Shown: one piece after another, positions 18,272 through 27,053 of the stretch
Position numbering within the stretch: position 1 is the stretch's first letter
Layout: each line of letters begins with the position of its first letter
Origin: Bizionia paragorgiae
GTDB taxonomy: Bacteria > Bacteroidota > Bacteroidia > Flavobacteriales > Flavobacteriaceae
NCBI RefSeq assembly: GCF_900107625.1
Contig: NZ_FNQK01000013.1
Location: 30,360-94,359 of the forward strand
Reading direction: 5' to 3'
DNA length: 64,000 bases
Notes under the pieces: generated by a model
What the model saw: only the letters and a program-made list of their open reading frames with translations
Databases searched by the model: none
Told to the model about the DNA's origin: nothing
Program-made: the position numbers and the translations under genes

Positions 18272-19735
18272 TTGAAAATACTAGATAGATATATATTAAG
18301 TTCTTATCTAAAAACTTTTATCAGCGTGTTTGTAATACTCATGCTGATTTTTGTATTACAAGCCATATGGCTTTACATCAAAGAGTTGGCAGGAAAAGAT
18401 TTAGATTTAATTACGGTTGCTAAGTTTTTATTTTACATTACCCCTACTCTAATTCCGCTAATACTGCCCTTAACCATTTTGCTATCGTCGATTATGGTTT
18501 TTGGTAATTTTGCCGAAAATTATGAGTTTGCCGCCATGAAATCTACCGGTATCTCTCTACAACGAGCGATGTCGGGTTTAAGTATATTTATCGTTGGTTT
18601 GGCTATAACCACCTTCTTTTTTAGTAATAATGTTATTCCATGGGCGGAATACAACAGTTATAATCTTCGTAAAAACATTGCCAAAGTAAAACCTGCTATG
18701 GCTATTGCCGAAGGCCAGTTTAATCAAATTGGAGAAAGTTTTAATATTAAGGTTTCAAAAAAATCTGGTGATCGCGGACAGTTTTTAGACTCGGTAGTTA
18801 TTCACCAATCGGAAGCAAATAAGGTGGGGAATTTCACCACTATCATTGCCAATAAGGGAGAATTAGTAAGTGCTGAAAACTCGAATGTTTTAAAATTGAT
18901 TTTGTTTGATGGCTATTACTATAATGACACGCCTCCAAAAGATATTCAAGAACGCCGTAAAGAACCCTTTCTAAAAAGTGCTTTTGAAAAATACACGATG
19001 AATATCGATTTATCGAAATTAAATGAAGTAGATCTAGACGACAAGGCTTACGACGATAAGTACTCGATGCTTAATATTAGTGAACTTTCAATTACCACCG
19101 ACTCGTTAGCAAAAGCAAGACAAAACACGTATACCGATTTTTCTTCAACACTATATAAGCGTACAAATATAGAAACGCTAAACCTTACTGTAGACACTAA
19201 AGAGGCTACTGATTTTACCGGAAACGTTTTAGATTTATTTAAAACCAAACGTCAGGTACAAGTTATAGAGTATGCTATAAATGCAGTGAGCAGTACGACA
19301 AATATTATCAATTCTAAGGAAGCCGATTTAAAAACTAAGACCATCTTGTTAAACAAACATATCATGGCCTTTCATGAAAAGTTTGCCTTAGCGATAGCCT
19401 GCATTATTCTGTTTTTTGTTGGTGCCCCTCTAGGAGCGCTAATTAGAAAAGGAGGTTTAGGATTACCAATGGTTATTGCTATAGTTCTATTTTTAACGTA
19501 TCACTTTATTGGTATTTTTGCTAAAAATAGCGCTAAAGACAGTAGTATTAATCCTATAATAGCGACTTGGTTTTCTACTTTAATCATGTTGCCTTTAAGT
19601 ATATATCTTACGCGAAGAGCGACTGCAGATCGTGGAATATTTGAATTTGATCATATTACAATTCCTCTAAAAAATTGGATAAGTAAGAGGTTTCCAAACA
19701 GTAAGTTATTTAAATCTAATGATGAGACGACTTAA
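18272..19735 (+). CDS. LptF/LptG-family permease
   Basis: Inner-membrane component of the LPS export ABC transporter, 487 residues. It has helices at the N-terminus (YLKTFISVFVILMLIFVLQAIWLYIKEL, two more by residue 110), a large periplasmic domain (about residues 120-360), and three C-terminal helices with FFVGAPLGALIRKGGLGLPM, typical of LptF/G. The start is TTG at 18272, 7 bases after lolA. Whether it is LptF or LptG cannot be told from this gene alone. Confidence 0.9.
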   Translation: MKILDRYILSSYLKTFISVFVILMLIFVLQAIWLYIKELAGKDLDLITVAKFLFYITPTLIPLILPLTILLSSIMVFGNFAENYEFAAMKSTGISLQRAMSGLSIFIVGLAITTFFFSNNVIPWAEYNSYNLRKNIAKVKPAMAIAEGQFNQIGESFNIKVSKKSGDRGQFLDSVVIHQSEANKVGNFTTIIANKGELVSAENSNVLKLILFDGYYYNDTPPKDIQERRKEPFLKSAFEKYTMNIDLSKLNEVDLDDKAYDDKYSMLNISELSITTDSLAKARQNTYTDFSSTLYKRTNIETLNLTVDTKEATDFTGNVLDLFKTKRQVQVIEYAINAVSSTTNIINSKEADLKTKTILLNKHIMAFHEKFALAIACIILFFVGAPLGALIRKGGLGLPMVIAIVLFLTYHFIGIFAKNSAKDSSINPIIATWFSTLIMLPLSIYLTRRATADRGIFEFDHITIPLKNWISKRFPNSKLFKSNDETT

Positions 19736-19819
19736 AGTGTACTAGCTATTAACTATAGTACTAATAAACAGACGCAGAAATTTCAAATCAGATACTGCCT
19801 AAAACCTATTGATAAGTAC

Positions 19820-19827
19820 TATCTTTG
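19820..19827 (+). promoter_or_regulatory. -7 promoter box of ribB
   Basis: TATCTTTG matches TAnnTTTG, 20 bases before the ATG. No FMN riboswitch is recognisable in the 112-base gap. Confidence 0.5.
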
Positions 19828-19847
19828 CAAAATAAAACGGCATAGTA

Positions 19848-20996
19848 ATGACAACAACAGAAGCTACAAAAGAGATTAAATTAAACACCATTCAAGAAGC
19901 AATTAACGACATAAAAGCCGGTAAGGTCATTATTGTTGTTGATGATGAAGACAGAGAAAATGAAGGTGATTTTCTTGCGGCTGCCGAATTAGTGACGCCA
20001 GAAATGATAAACTTTATGGCCACTCACGGTCGTGGGTTAATTTGCGCACCACTAACCGAACACCGTTGTAAAGATTTAGGACTACACATGATGGTTACTA
20101 ATAATACCGACCCTATGGAGACGGCATTTACCGTTTCTGTTGATTTAAAAGGTCAAGGTGTAACCACAGGTATTTCGGCCGGAGATCGAGCGCTAACAGT
20201 TCAAGCGTTAGTGAATAAGGAAACCAAACCATTCGATTTAGCGCGACCAGGGCATATTTTTCCTTTAGTCGCTAAAGAAGGTGGGGTTTTACGACGCACA
20301 GGCCATACAGAAGCTGCTATCGATTTTGCACGTTTAGCAGGTTTAGAACCAGCAGGTGTTATTGTAGAAATAATGAATGAAGATGGTACTATGGCCCGTC
20401 TGCCACAACTTTTAAAAGTTGCTGAGAAATTTGATTTAAAAATTGTTTCTATCGAAGATTTAGTAGCCTATAGAATGGACCACGACTCTTTAATAGACAA
20501 AAAAGAAGATTTTAATCTAGAAACACGTTTTGGAAACTTCCGCTTAAGAGCGTATCAGCAGACAACAAATAACCAAGTTCATATTGCGCTTACTAAGGGC
20601 GATTGGACAACCAATGAACCAGTATTAACACGAGTAAACTCCACTTTAGTAAATAATGATATCTTAGGGACTTTAACCAATAATGCCGACCAGAAATTAG
20701 ACGGTATGTTTAAGGTGATTAATGAAGCTGGTAAAGGTGCTATATTATTTATTAACCAAGAAGCGCAGTCACTAAACCTATTGCAACGTCTCAACGTTTT
20801 AAAAGACACACAACAAGACAATACATTGGTAAAAGCACCAGCTATTCAAATGGATGCTAAAGACTTTGGTATTGGCGCACAAATCTTACACGATTTAAAC
20901 ATTCATAAAGTGAAACTGATCTCTAACTCGCAACAAACAAAACGTGTTGGGATGATTGGGTACGGATTAGAAATTCTAGAATATGTGAATTACTAA
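19848..20996 (+). CDS. ribB: 3,4-dihydroxy-2-butanone-4-phosphate synthase with degenerate GTP cyclohydrolase II domain
   Basis: Riboflavin synthesis enzyme of 382 residues. Residues 1-215 are the DHBP synthase domain with VDDEDRENEGDF, THGRGLICAPL, RPGHIFPLVA and RTGHTEAAIDFARLAG. The remainder aligns in outline with GTP cyclohydrolase II (ETRFGNFRLRAY), but the zinc-binding cysteines (GDVFGSLRCDC region) are absent, so this half should not hydrolyse GTP. Such RibBA-like proteins with an inactive second half occur in Bacteroidota, which need a separate ribA. Confidence 0.92.
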   Translation: MTTTEATKEIKLNTIQEAINDIKAGKVIIVVDDEDRENEGDFLAAAELVTPEMINFMATHGRGLICAPLTEHRCKDLGLHMMVTNNTDPMETAFTVSVDLKGQGVTTGISAGDRALTVQALVNKETKPFDLARPGHIFPLVAKEGGVLRRTGHTEAAIDFARLAGLEPAGVIVEIMNEDGTMARLPQLLKVAEKFDLKIVSIEDLVAYRMDHDSLIDKKEDFNLETRFGNFRLRAYQQTTNNQVHIALTKGDWTTNEPVLTRVNSTLVNNDILGTLTNNADQKLDGMFKVINEAGKGAILFINQEAQSLNLLQRLNVLKDTQQDNTLVKAPAIQMDAKDFGIGAQILHDLNIHKVKLISNSQQTKRVGMIGYGLEILEYVNY

Positions 20997-21010
20997 ATTT
21001 AATTGCACAT

Positions 21011-21051
21011 AAAAAAAGCGTCAAATAACTGAGTTACTTGACGCTTTTTTT
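21011..21051. terminator. Bidirectional terminator between ribB and the aminotransferase gene
   Basis: Long stem AAAAAGCGTCAA/TTGACGCTTTTT with a further TAACT/AGTTA pairing inside, and T tracts on both strands. Confidence 0.9.
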
Positions 21052-21082
21052 ATGACCTCTATATTAGGAATTCACTTTTACT

Positions 21083-22276
21083 TTATAAAGCCCCCTTGAT
21101 CGCCTCGACCATTAATTCAGCTCTGCGCTTTACTTCCTCTTCTGTCCATGATAACTTAATTAAGCACGAAATATTTCTAGCGATATAATGATCTGACTGC
21201 TCAAAAGTTTTAGTTTCTAAATAAGCTAATCCTTTTTTAACCTCTGCTGAAACAGGATATAAAGACTTTATATTTTTAAGGTGACTCCATTCTCGTACAT
21301 AATGCCAATTATTATCATAATAATGAAAACAACCATCTACACCGGCCTCTTTTAATCCTTTAGACGCTTTTCGAGCGCATTCTAAATCTGGTAAAAAGAA
21401 ACTTAAAAAGGCATAGCTTTCCTCTCCTCCTTTAGGCACGGTTCTAAACGTTACTTCAGGCACTGCCGATAACGCTTCACGTAACACAGTAAAGTTTCTT
21501 TTTTGAACCTCTAAAAACTCTGGCAAGCGTTTAATCTGCGCTAAACCTACTGCGGCATGCAATTCTGAAATCCTAAAATTATAACCTAAATACGGGTGTG
21601 TTTCCGCCCCTCTATCCGATCCTATATGATCGTGACCGTGGTCACTGTATTGATCGGTATGCGTATAGTAACTGTCGTTGTTAGTAACAACCGCCCCCCC
21701 TTCACCACTTGTAATGGTTTTTACAAAATCGAATGAAAAACAACCTAAATCACCTATGCTTCCAAGAGGTTTGTTATTAAAAGTGGCTCCTATCGCTTGA
21801 CAAGCATCCTCAATTAATAAGAGCTTATTGTTCTTACAAATAGCTTCCAGCTCTTCCATACGCCCCATACTTCCACACATTTGCACTACCATTACAGCTT
21901 TTGTTTTTGGTGTAATAGCAGCTTCTACTGCTTTGGGATCTACAGCCAAGGTATCATCGATATCCACTAACACTGGGACCGCACCAAGCATCATAATCGC
22001 TTCAAAACTGGCTACAAAGGTAAAGGTTGGCATAATCACTTCATCTCCTGCTCCTATACCTGCCGATGCTAAAGCCACGGTAACTGCTGCCGTTCCACTA
22101 GACACTAGTTGTGCGTGTTTGGTTTGTAATGTACGCTCTAACTCGCGCTCCAATTCTTTGGCTTTCCAATGGCCGTTTCGCATCCCATCAAAACCGTAGC
22201 GCATTAATACACCGTTATCTAATACATCTTGTACTTCTTTGCGTTCTTGGTCTCCAAAGCGTTCAAATCCTGGCAT
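21083..22276 (-). CDS. DegT/DnrJ/EryC1/StrS-family PLP aminotransferase
   Basis: Fold-type I PLP enzyme of 397 residues, usually acting on nucleotide-linked keto-sugars. Motifs: VSSGTAAVTVALASAGIGAGDEV, EDACQAIGATFN, and the Schiff-base lysine in FDFVKTITSGEGGAV. No sugar-biosynthesis genes are adjacent, so the substrate is unknown; some relatives work outside surface-sugar pathways. It is monocistronic and faces ribB. Confidence 0.9.
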   Translation of the reverse strand: MPGFERFGDQERKEVQDVLDNGVLMRYGFDGMRNGHWKAKELERELERTLQTKHAQLVSSGTAAVTVALASAGIGAGDEVIMPTFTFVASFEAIMMLGAVPVLVDIDDTLAVDPKAVEAAITPKTKAVMVVQMCGSMGRMEELEAICKNNKLLLIEDACQAIGATFNNKPLGSIGDLGCFSFDFVKTITSGEGGAVVTNNDSYYTHTDQYSDHGHDHIGSDRGAETHPYLGYNFRISELHAAVGLAQIKRLPEFLEVQKRNFTVLREALSAVPEVTFRTVPKGGEESYAFLSFFLPDLECARKASKGLKEAGVDGCFHYYDNNWHYVREWSHLKNIKSLYPVSAEVKKGLAYLETKTFEQSDHYIARNISCLIKLSWTEEEVKRRAELMVEAIKGAL

Positions 22277-22322
22277 CTTTCTTCTTTTTAAATGAACTCA
22301 AAATTAATTGAAATTCGTTAAT

Positions 22323-22360
22323 AAAAAAAACCGCTTAACAAATAGTTTTTAGCGGTTTTT
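22323..22360 (-). terminator. Terminator of the nitroreductase gene
   Basis: Stem AAAAACCGCT/AGCGGTTTTT with a T tract on the minus strand, 32 bases after the nitroreductase stop. Confidence 0.85.
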
Positions 22361-22391
22361 AAAGGGGTGTCTTTTAAAATAAGCTGTTTTA

Positions 22392-23021
22392 TTAGATTTC
22401 TATAATGGCATCCGACAAGGGTTTACGTACCTTTTTAAAATCGGCAAACATATCATCTTCCGCACGGTAACCAATAGGCATAATTAACACTGACTTTAGG
22501 TCTTTCGACTTTAAATCAAGAATAGCGTCGTATTTATCATTTTCAAAGCCTTCCATTGGACAGGCGTCAATTTTATTTAGCGCACATACAGTTAATAGGT
22601 TTCCCATAGCCAAATAGGCTTGCTTTACTGCCCATGTTTCTATATCTTCTTGCGACTTCTTATAAAAATCTTCAATTAAAAACTGTTTAAAGGGGTTTAA
22701 AATGGCGTCTGGTGTATTTCTAATCGCTTTTACCCTTTTAAAATAAGCTTCTATAAATGCAGTATCTATTTTTGTTTCTATACAAAATACTAGGACATGA
22801 GATGCTTGCAAAACTTGTCCTTGATTCATAGCGTTAACCATCAATTCTTTTTGCAGCACTTTATCACTAATAATCACCAGTTTTATAGGCTGTAATCCAA
22901 ATGAAGTCGCTGTTAAATTAAACGCTTCTTTAATCTGGTGTATATGTTGAGCGGATAGTTGTTTATTCTCATCGAATTTTTTCGTGGCATACCGCCACTG
23001 TAACTGCTCTATTATCTCCAT
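22392..23021 (-). CDS. Nitroreductase-family NAD(P)H-dependent oxidoreductase
   Basis: Flavoprotein of 209 residues. It has RYATKKFDENKQLS at the start (FMN phosphate binding), TATSFGLQPIKLVIISD, and the C-terminal VLIMPIGYRAEDDMF, all typical of the NfsB-like family. It reduces nitro compounds or quinones with NAD(P)H; the natural substrate is unknown. It is a single gene, read away from the tRNA-Ser that follows. Confidence 0.9.
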   Translation of the reverse strand: MEIIEQLQWRYATKKFDENKQLSAQHIHQIKEAFNLTATSFGLQPIKLVIISDKVLQKELMVNAMNQGQVLQASHVLVFCIETKIDTAFIEAYFKRVKAIRNTPDAILNPFKQFLIEDFYKKSQEDIETWAVKQAYLAMGNLLTVCALNKIDACPMEGFENDKYDAILDLKSKDLKSVLIMPIGYRAEDDMFADFKKVRKPLSDAIIEI

Positions 23022-23226
23022 GGGTTTGTTATTTAATCTGCAAAAGTACTATTTGATATGATTATAAGATAATGCAATAAAAAAAATAATTTGATAACTC
23101 ACTTATTAATAAGCAGATAATGATTGAAAATAAAAAAAATAAAAAAAAGGTGTCAAATTATTTGAAATAAACTAAAAAGGATTCTATATTTGCACCCGCA
23201 ATCAGGGAATACTTGATGAGACACTC

Positions 23227-23311
23227 GGAGAATTGGCAGAGTGGTCGAATGCGGCAGTCTTGAAAACTGTTGAGGGTCACACCTCCGGGGGTTCGAATCC
23301 CTCATTCTCCG
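23227..23311 (+). tRNA. tRNA-Ser (anticodon TGA)
   Basis: The 7-bp acceptor stem GGAGAAT/ATTCTCC, the anticodon TGA at 23261-23263 in the loop CTTGAAA, a long variable arm with GTTGAGGG, and the GGTTCGAATCC T-arm give a class II tRNA-Ser. CCA is not encoded. The 3' end is the insertion site of the 31-kb island. Confidence 0.97.
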
Positions 23312-23312
23312 C
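23300..23312 (+). repeat. attL: tRNA-proximal copy of the island's direct repeat
   Basis: CCTCATTCTCCGC forms the 3' end of tRNA-Ser and recurs exactly at 54620-54632. The island keeps the tRNA intact because it carries this stretch. Confidence 0.9.
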
Positions 23313-23334
23313 TAGGAATAGCATAAATTCCACC

Positions 23335-23368
23335 AAAACCCTATAAACTCAATGTTTATAGGGTTTTT
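23335..23368 (+). terminator. Terminator after tRNA-Ser, carried by the island
   Basis: 14-bp stem AAAACCCTATAAAC/GTTTATAGGGTTTT with a 5-base loop and T tract. A different hairpin, presumably the original chromosomal one, follows attR. Confidence 0.88.
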
Positions 23369-23413
23369 ACTTTTCTACAAATACCAAATTATAACATAAA
23401 ATAACATCTTATA

Positions 23414-23464
23414 GGTTACCTATTCGGTTACCTAATTGAAATTTACCAACAGGTAACCGAATTA
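23414..23464. repeat. Candidate integrase arm-type sites, left end
   Basis: Two tandem GGTTACCTA units (joined by TTC) at 23414-23434, then an inverted copy TAACCGAATTAG at 23454-23465; a further inverted TAGGTAACCGAT at 23553-23564 overlaps the integrase start codon. The tandem pair recurs exactly at 54540-54560. This arrangement is typical of recombinase or excisionase arm sites and could also autoregulate the integrase. Confidence 0.65.
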
Positions 23465-23562
23465 GACGTAAACACCTATTAATAAAGCTATTACAGACTG
23501 ATTTTTAATTTAAATTTTGTATATTTAGTTAGATTTAGTAGTTATAATATAATAGGTAACCG

Positions 23563-24813
23563 ATGATTTCTACGTATAGTATTCTTTTTATACTACATAA
23601 AATAAAAGCCACTCCTGATGGAAAGGCTCCTATTTACGCACGTATCACCGTAAATGGAAAAAGATCACTTATAAGTATCCAGCGTAAAATATTAATCCAA
23701 AAATGGGATAGTACTAATGGTAAAGTTTTAGGAAATTCCGCAGAAGCGCGAGCCATCAATAAGTATATTGACGATGTAAGGTATAAGCTAAACAAAATCC
23801 ACGAACGTCTTTTAGATCTTGAAAGACCATTCACTGCAATGATTATTAAAAACCGATATATCGGAAAAGATCAGCCGACTAAAATGCTCCTAGTAATATT
23901 CCAGGACCACAACGACGAAGTAGAAAGTCTAATTGGTAAAGACTTTGCTCCTGGCACTGCAGAACGCTATCGAACTACTAAAAAACACGTGCAAAATTAT
24001 ATCCATAAGGAATACCAAGTAGACGATATTCCTGTTAAAAGTGTAGACCATAAATTTATCACCGGTTTAGAGTACTATTTAAAGACTAACCGAAAGTGCA
24101 GTCATAACACCGCGATTAAATACATTACCAATTTTAAGAAAATCATCCGAATTGCCTACGCTAACGATTGGATAAGCAAAGATCCTTTCGTTCATTATAA
24201 AGCAAAATTAAAAACTATCGATCGTGAATTCTTATCAAAAGAGGAGCTCCAAACCATAATAGAGAAGAAATTCGAAATTCCTCGCCTACAATTAGTAAAA
24301 GACATATTCATCTTTAGCTGCTTTACAGGTCTAGCTTATATTGATGTTAAACAACTATCAAAAAACGATATTGTAAAGGGCATTGATGGAGAAAATTGGA
24401 TTAAAACAAAAAGAGCCAAAACACATACGCGAAGTAATATTCCGTTACTACCTATTCCGGCCGATATCATAAAGGGCTACGAGGACCACCCACAAGTAGT
24501 AAACAGTGACAAACTGTTACCGATCCTAAGCAATCAAAAAATGAATTCGTATTTAAAAACGATTGCAGATAACTGTGGTATAAATAAAAATCTCACCTAC
24601 CACTTGGCAAGACACACTTTTGCCACTACTGTAACACTTACCAATGGAGTTCCTATTGAGTCCGTTAGTAAAATGCTCGGACATAAATCATTAAAAACCA
24701 CCCAGCACTACGCAAAAATACTAGACCGTAAAGTCAGCTCCGATATGAGCGCTTTAAAATCAATTTTAAATAAGGAAGAAAAAAAGTCCAGGGAGTCTAA
24801 AAAACAGCTATAA
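23563..24813 (+). CDS. int: Tyrosine recombinase (island integrase)
   Basis: Site-specific recombinase of 416 residues. The N-terminal arm-binding part (ILHKIKATPDGKAPIYARITVNGKR) is typical of Bacteroidota element integrases, followed by a SAM-like core-binding domain and the catalytic domain. Catalytic HxxR is seen in HLARHTFATT, and the nucleophile in GHKSLKTTQHYAKI. The first catalytic arginine is absent (FTGLAYIDVKQL), as known for IntDOT-like enzymes. It does not carry the extra helix region expected of integron IntI. It starts at ATG 23563, overlapping a candidate arm site. Confidence 0.95.
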   Translation: MISTYSILFILHKIKATPDGKAPIYARITVNGKRSLISIQRKILIQKWDSTNGKVLGNSAEARAINKYIDDVRYKLNKIHERLLDLERPFTAMIIKNRYIGKDQPTKMLLVIFQDHNDEVESLIGKDFAPGTAERYRTTKKHVQNYIHKEYQVDDIPVKSVDHKFITGLEYYLKTNRKCSHNTAIKYITNFKKIIRIAYANDWISKDPFVHYKAKLKTIDREFLSKEELQTIIEKKFEIPRLQLVKDIFIFSCFTGLAYIDVKQLSKNDIVKGIDGENWIKTKRAKTHTRSNIPLLPIPADIIKGYEDHPQVVNSDKLLPILSNQKMNSYLKTIADNCGINKNLTYHLARHTFATTVTLTNGVPIESVSKMLGHKSLKTTQHYAKILDRKVSSDMSALKSILNKEEKKSRESKKQL

Positions 24814-24879
24814 TACTCATTTTCACTTATTTATTGAAAATTAAGTATATTTATAATCCCAACTCAAATCTAACCATTT

Positions 24880-25743
24880 ATGGATAAGATAAACACCCTT
24901 ATTGATGAATACAAAATTGAACTCATCAAATATCATCAAGGCAACCTAAATGAAATTACTAATTTAAGAGACCTAATACATTTAAGCTGTGATTACCTTC
25001 AACTCTTAAGAGTATCGGTAAGGCAACGTGGTTTCAATTCTGTATCAGATGAAATTCTATTCTTTAAAAGCCTAAAACCTTTTGTTAACGGACATTTAAA
25101 ATACTTCTCTCACGTTCACTCCTATTTAATAAATCGACCCAAGGTAAGCACCTCTAAACAAAGAAAACATATTTATCATATTTTAGACAAATACGAAGAG
25201 ACCAAAGCCCAAGAGATGGACTTCGTAAAATACTACAGACATAAATCTACAAAGCTAGATCAAATCTATTTCGTTAGGGGTTCCAACAGCATTGATCTTT
25301 CCAACAACATAAACCATTTTATAGACCCAGAATTCTCCACAAGTCACGATGATAAAGTTGCTCAAATTGTTGCTTACGATTTACTTATAAGCTATTTCCA
25401 AAAAGAACTTAAAAACCTAAAGTCTAAAAAAAAACTTCCAAATCCAAACCCCACTACCCCGCTATCAGACAAACCATCTTGGACAGCTTCCAAAACAGAT
25501 CTCGTAGAATTATTATATGCCATTAATGCCACCGGCGCCATTAAGAATGGCAAAGTTGATATTAGAAGTCAAGCTAAAATATGCGAATCCCTTTTTGGCA
25601 TAGAATTAGGAAATTACTACAAAACCTACGGAGAGATCAAAGCTCGAGGTAAAAACAAAACAAAATTCTTAGATAATCTAAAATTTTCATTACTAAGAAA
25701 AATGGCTAAGGACGATGCCAACGAGCCTATAAGCAACCAATAA
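24880..25743 (+). CDS. RteC-domain protein
   Basis: A protein of 287 residues whose C-terminal part (WTASKTDLVELLYAINATGAI, then AKICESLFGIELGNYYKTYGEIKAR) is characteristic of RteC. In CTnDOT, RteC activates excision genes. The N-terminal half is helical and charged with no signal peptide. Sitting 66 bases after the integrase, it is the likely regulator of island excision (inference). Confidence 0.88.
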   Translation: MDKINTLIDEYKIELIKYHQGNLNEITNLRDLIHLSCDYLQLLRVSVRQRGFNSVSDEILFFKSLKPFVNGHLKYFSHVHSYLINRPKVSTSKQRKHIYHILDKYEETKAQEMDFVKYYRHKSTKLDQIYFVRGSNSIDLSNNINHFIDPEFSTSHDDKVAQIVAYDLLISYFQKELKNLKSKKKLPNPNPTTPLSDKPSWTASKTDLVELLYAINATGAIKNGKVDIRSQAKICESLFGIELGNYYKTYGEIKARGKNKTKFLDNLKFSLLRKMAKDDANEPISNQ

Positions 25744-25861
25744 ACACCAATATCTTCCCTCTTTAAAATGTTAAATTTTTTCGGTACCTCTTCGGTACTA
25801 CCGAAAAATCTCCAACAAATTGTCTCAAATTTGTTTTGTGATGGACGGATTAGTAGCTAGA

Positions 25862-25906
25862 AGCCATCATCACATGCGAAAGCTTATGATGGTGGCTTTT
25901 TACAAT
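25862..25906 (+). terminator. Hairpin upstream of the HTH gene
   Basis: 12-bp stem AAGCCATCATCA/TGATGGTGGCTT with one G-T pair, a 14-base loop and TTTTT directly after it. It sits 40 bases before the HTH gene, so it may end rteC transcription or act as an attenuator. Confidence 0.65.
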
Positions 25907-25945
25907 CTCGTATCAACAAATTACATTTTTACTAACTTAATTTTA

Positions 25946-26221
25946 ATGATTATGCCAACAGCTATTCTTACTACAGACGATCTGTATCAATTCAAAACAG
26001 AGTTATTCGAAGAAATCAAAACCATTATTTCAAACGCACAACCCTCAAAAAGGTATTTAAGGTCTTCAGAAGCTATGGACCTCCTACAAGTAAGTCCAGG
26101 AACACTACAAAACTTAAGAGTTAATGGCGTGTTACCATATACCAAATTAGGAGGTATAATTTATTATGACGAAGAAGACATAAACAAGGTTCTTGAAGCC
26201 AATCGTATTCATCATATCTAA
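25946..26221 (+). CDS. Excisionase-type helix-turn-helix protein
   Basis: A protein of about 91 residues with a MerR/AlpA-like HTH: RYLRSSEAMDLLQVSPGTLQNLRVNG, then LPYTKLGGIIYYDEEDI, the wing and recognition pattern of HTH_17 proteins. Small proteins like this serve as excisionases or directionality factors. The frame opens at 25820, but the extra residues come from the hairpin region, so the start is taken as ATG 25946 (or 25952). Confidence 0.82.
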   Translation: MIMPTAILTTDDLYQFKTELFEEIKTIISNAQPSKRYLRSSEAMDLLQVSPGTLQNLRVNGVLPYTKLGGIIYYDEEDINKVLEANRIHHI

Positions 26222-26248
26222 TCCCAGAAAAAGTGGTGACCTTTTATA

Positions 26249-26291
26249 CAACTTACCCCTGCTTACCTAAAAATAAGCAGATAAGAAGTTG
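26249..26291. repeat. Nested inverted repeat before the replication-type gene
   Basis: Outer arms CAACTT/AAGTTG enclose inner arms CTGCTTA/TAAGCAG with the loop CCTAAAAA. A structure like this could be a replication origin or an attenuator; no iterons are seen. Confidence 0.5.
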
Positions 26292-26312
26292 AAGTAAACA
26301 CAAAAGCTCTCT

Positions 26313-27041
26313 ATGTCAACTATAAACTACATAAAGCATCTTAACGCAGTCTTCCATCAGTTCTCTAAAGACAGTAGATTAAACCCTACCCATATTAGCT
26401 TATACATGGCATTCTTTCAATTGTGGAACCACAACCGATTCCCAAAAAAATTCCACGTCAATCGAGAGGATGTCATGAAGCTATCTAAAATCGGGTCCAA
26501 ATCTACCTATCATAAGTGTATTAAGGAATTAGATCACTATAAGTACCTCGTCTATTTTCCCTCGCACAACCCTTTTAAAGGCTCACAAATTAGGATGCTT
26601 ATTTTTCATCCCGTATCCGATGAAGATCCTATTAAAATAACAAATGATTTTCTTGAAAAAACAACTGTCCCAAAATCAAGACAAGTACCAAACCAACCAG
26701 TGGACTTAGGTGTCCCAAATCAAGGACAAGCAGTGGTACCTTTATATAAACATAATAAACAAATAAAAAACAGTTATAAACTTGACCAGCCAAAAAATGA
26801 ATTTGAAGTTTTAACCTTTTTTAAAAAAGAAAATTGGCCGGAATTAGAAGCTAAAAAATTCTACAACCATTACCTGGGAATTGGGTGGAAAGTTGGTGGG
26901 AAAACTAAAATTGTAAACTGGAAAGCAACAGCTCAAAACTGGATGCTAAAAGCAGTAGAAATAAAAAACAGCAAGCAAGTGTCCCAAAACAAGGACAACC
27001 TAAAAACTACCAAAAACAAAAATTACAACCAGCCACTCTAA
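26313..27041 (+). CDS. Winged-helix replication-initiation-like protein
   Basis: A protein of 242 residues. The N-terminal half (HISLYMAFFQLWNHNRFPKKFHVNREDVMKLSKIGSKSTYHKCIKEL) looks like a winged helix. The C-terminal part (FYNHYLGIGWKVGG then NWKATAQNWM) resembles the DnaD-like tail of phage replication proteins. The middle is polar and variable. The next gene, 12 bases on, is a DnaC-like ATPase, so an initiator and helicase-loader pair is the natural reading. A transcription regulator is the alternative. Confidence 0.65.
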   Translation: MSTINYIKHLNAVFHQFSKDSRLNPTHISLYMAFFQLWNHNRFPKKFHVNREDVMKLSKIGSKSTYHKCIKELDHYKYLVYFPSHNPFKGSQIRMLIFHPVSDEDPIKITNDFLEKTTVPKSRQVPNQPVDLGVPNQGQAVVPLYKHNKQIKNSYKLDQPKNEFEVLTFFKKENWPELEAKKFYNHYLGIGWKVGGKTKIVNWKATAQNWMLKAVEIKNSKQVSQNKDNLKTTKNKNYNQPL

Positions 27042-27053
27042 ACGACTAAGATC

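Noticed and set aside
19848..20996. Full bifunctional RibBA
   Set aside because: The cyclohydrolase II half lacks the zinc-binding cysteines, so only the DHBP synthase activity is claimed.
23563..24813. The island recombinase as the integron integrase for the cassette array
   Set aside because: Its N-terminal arm-binding domain and the missing first arginine fit IntDOT-like element integrases. I see no IntI-specific region, and it lies 16 kb from the array.
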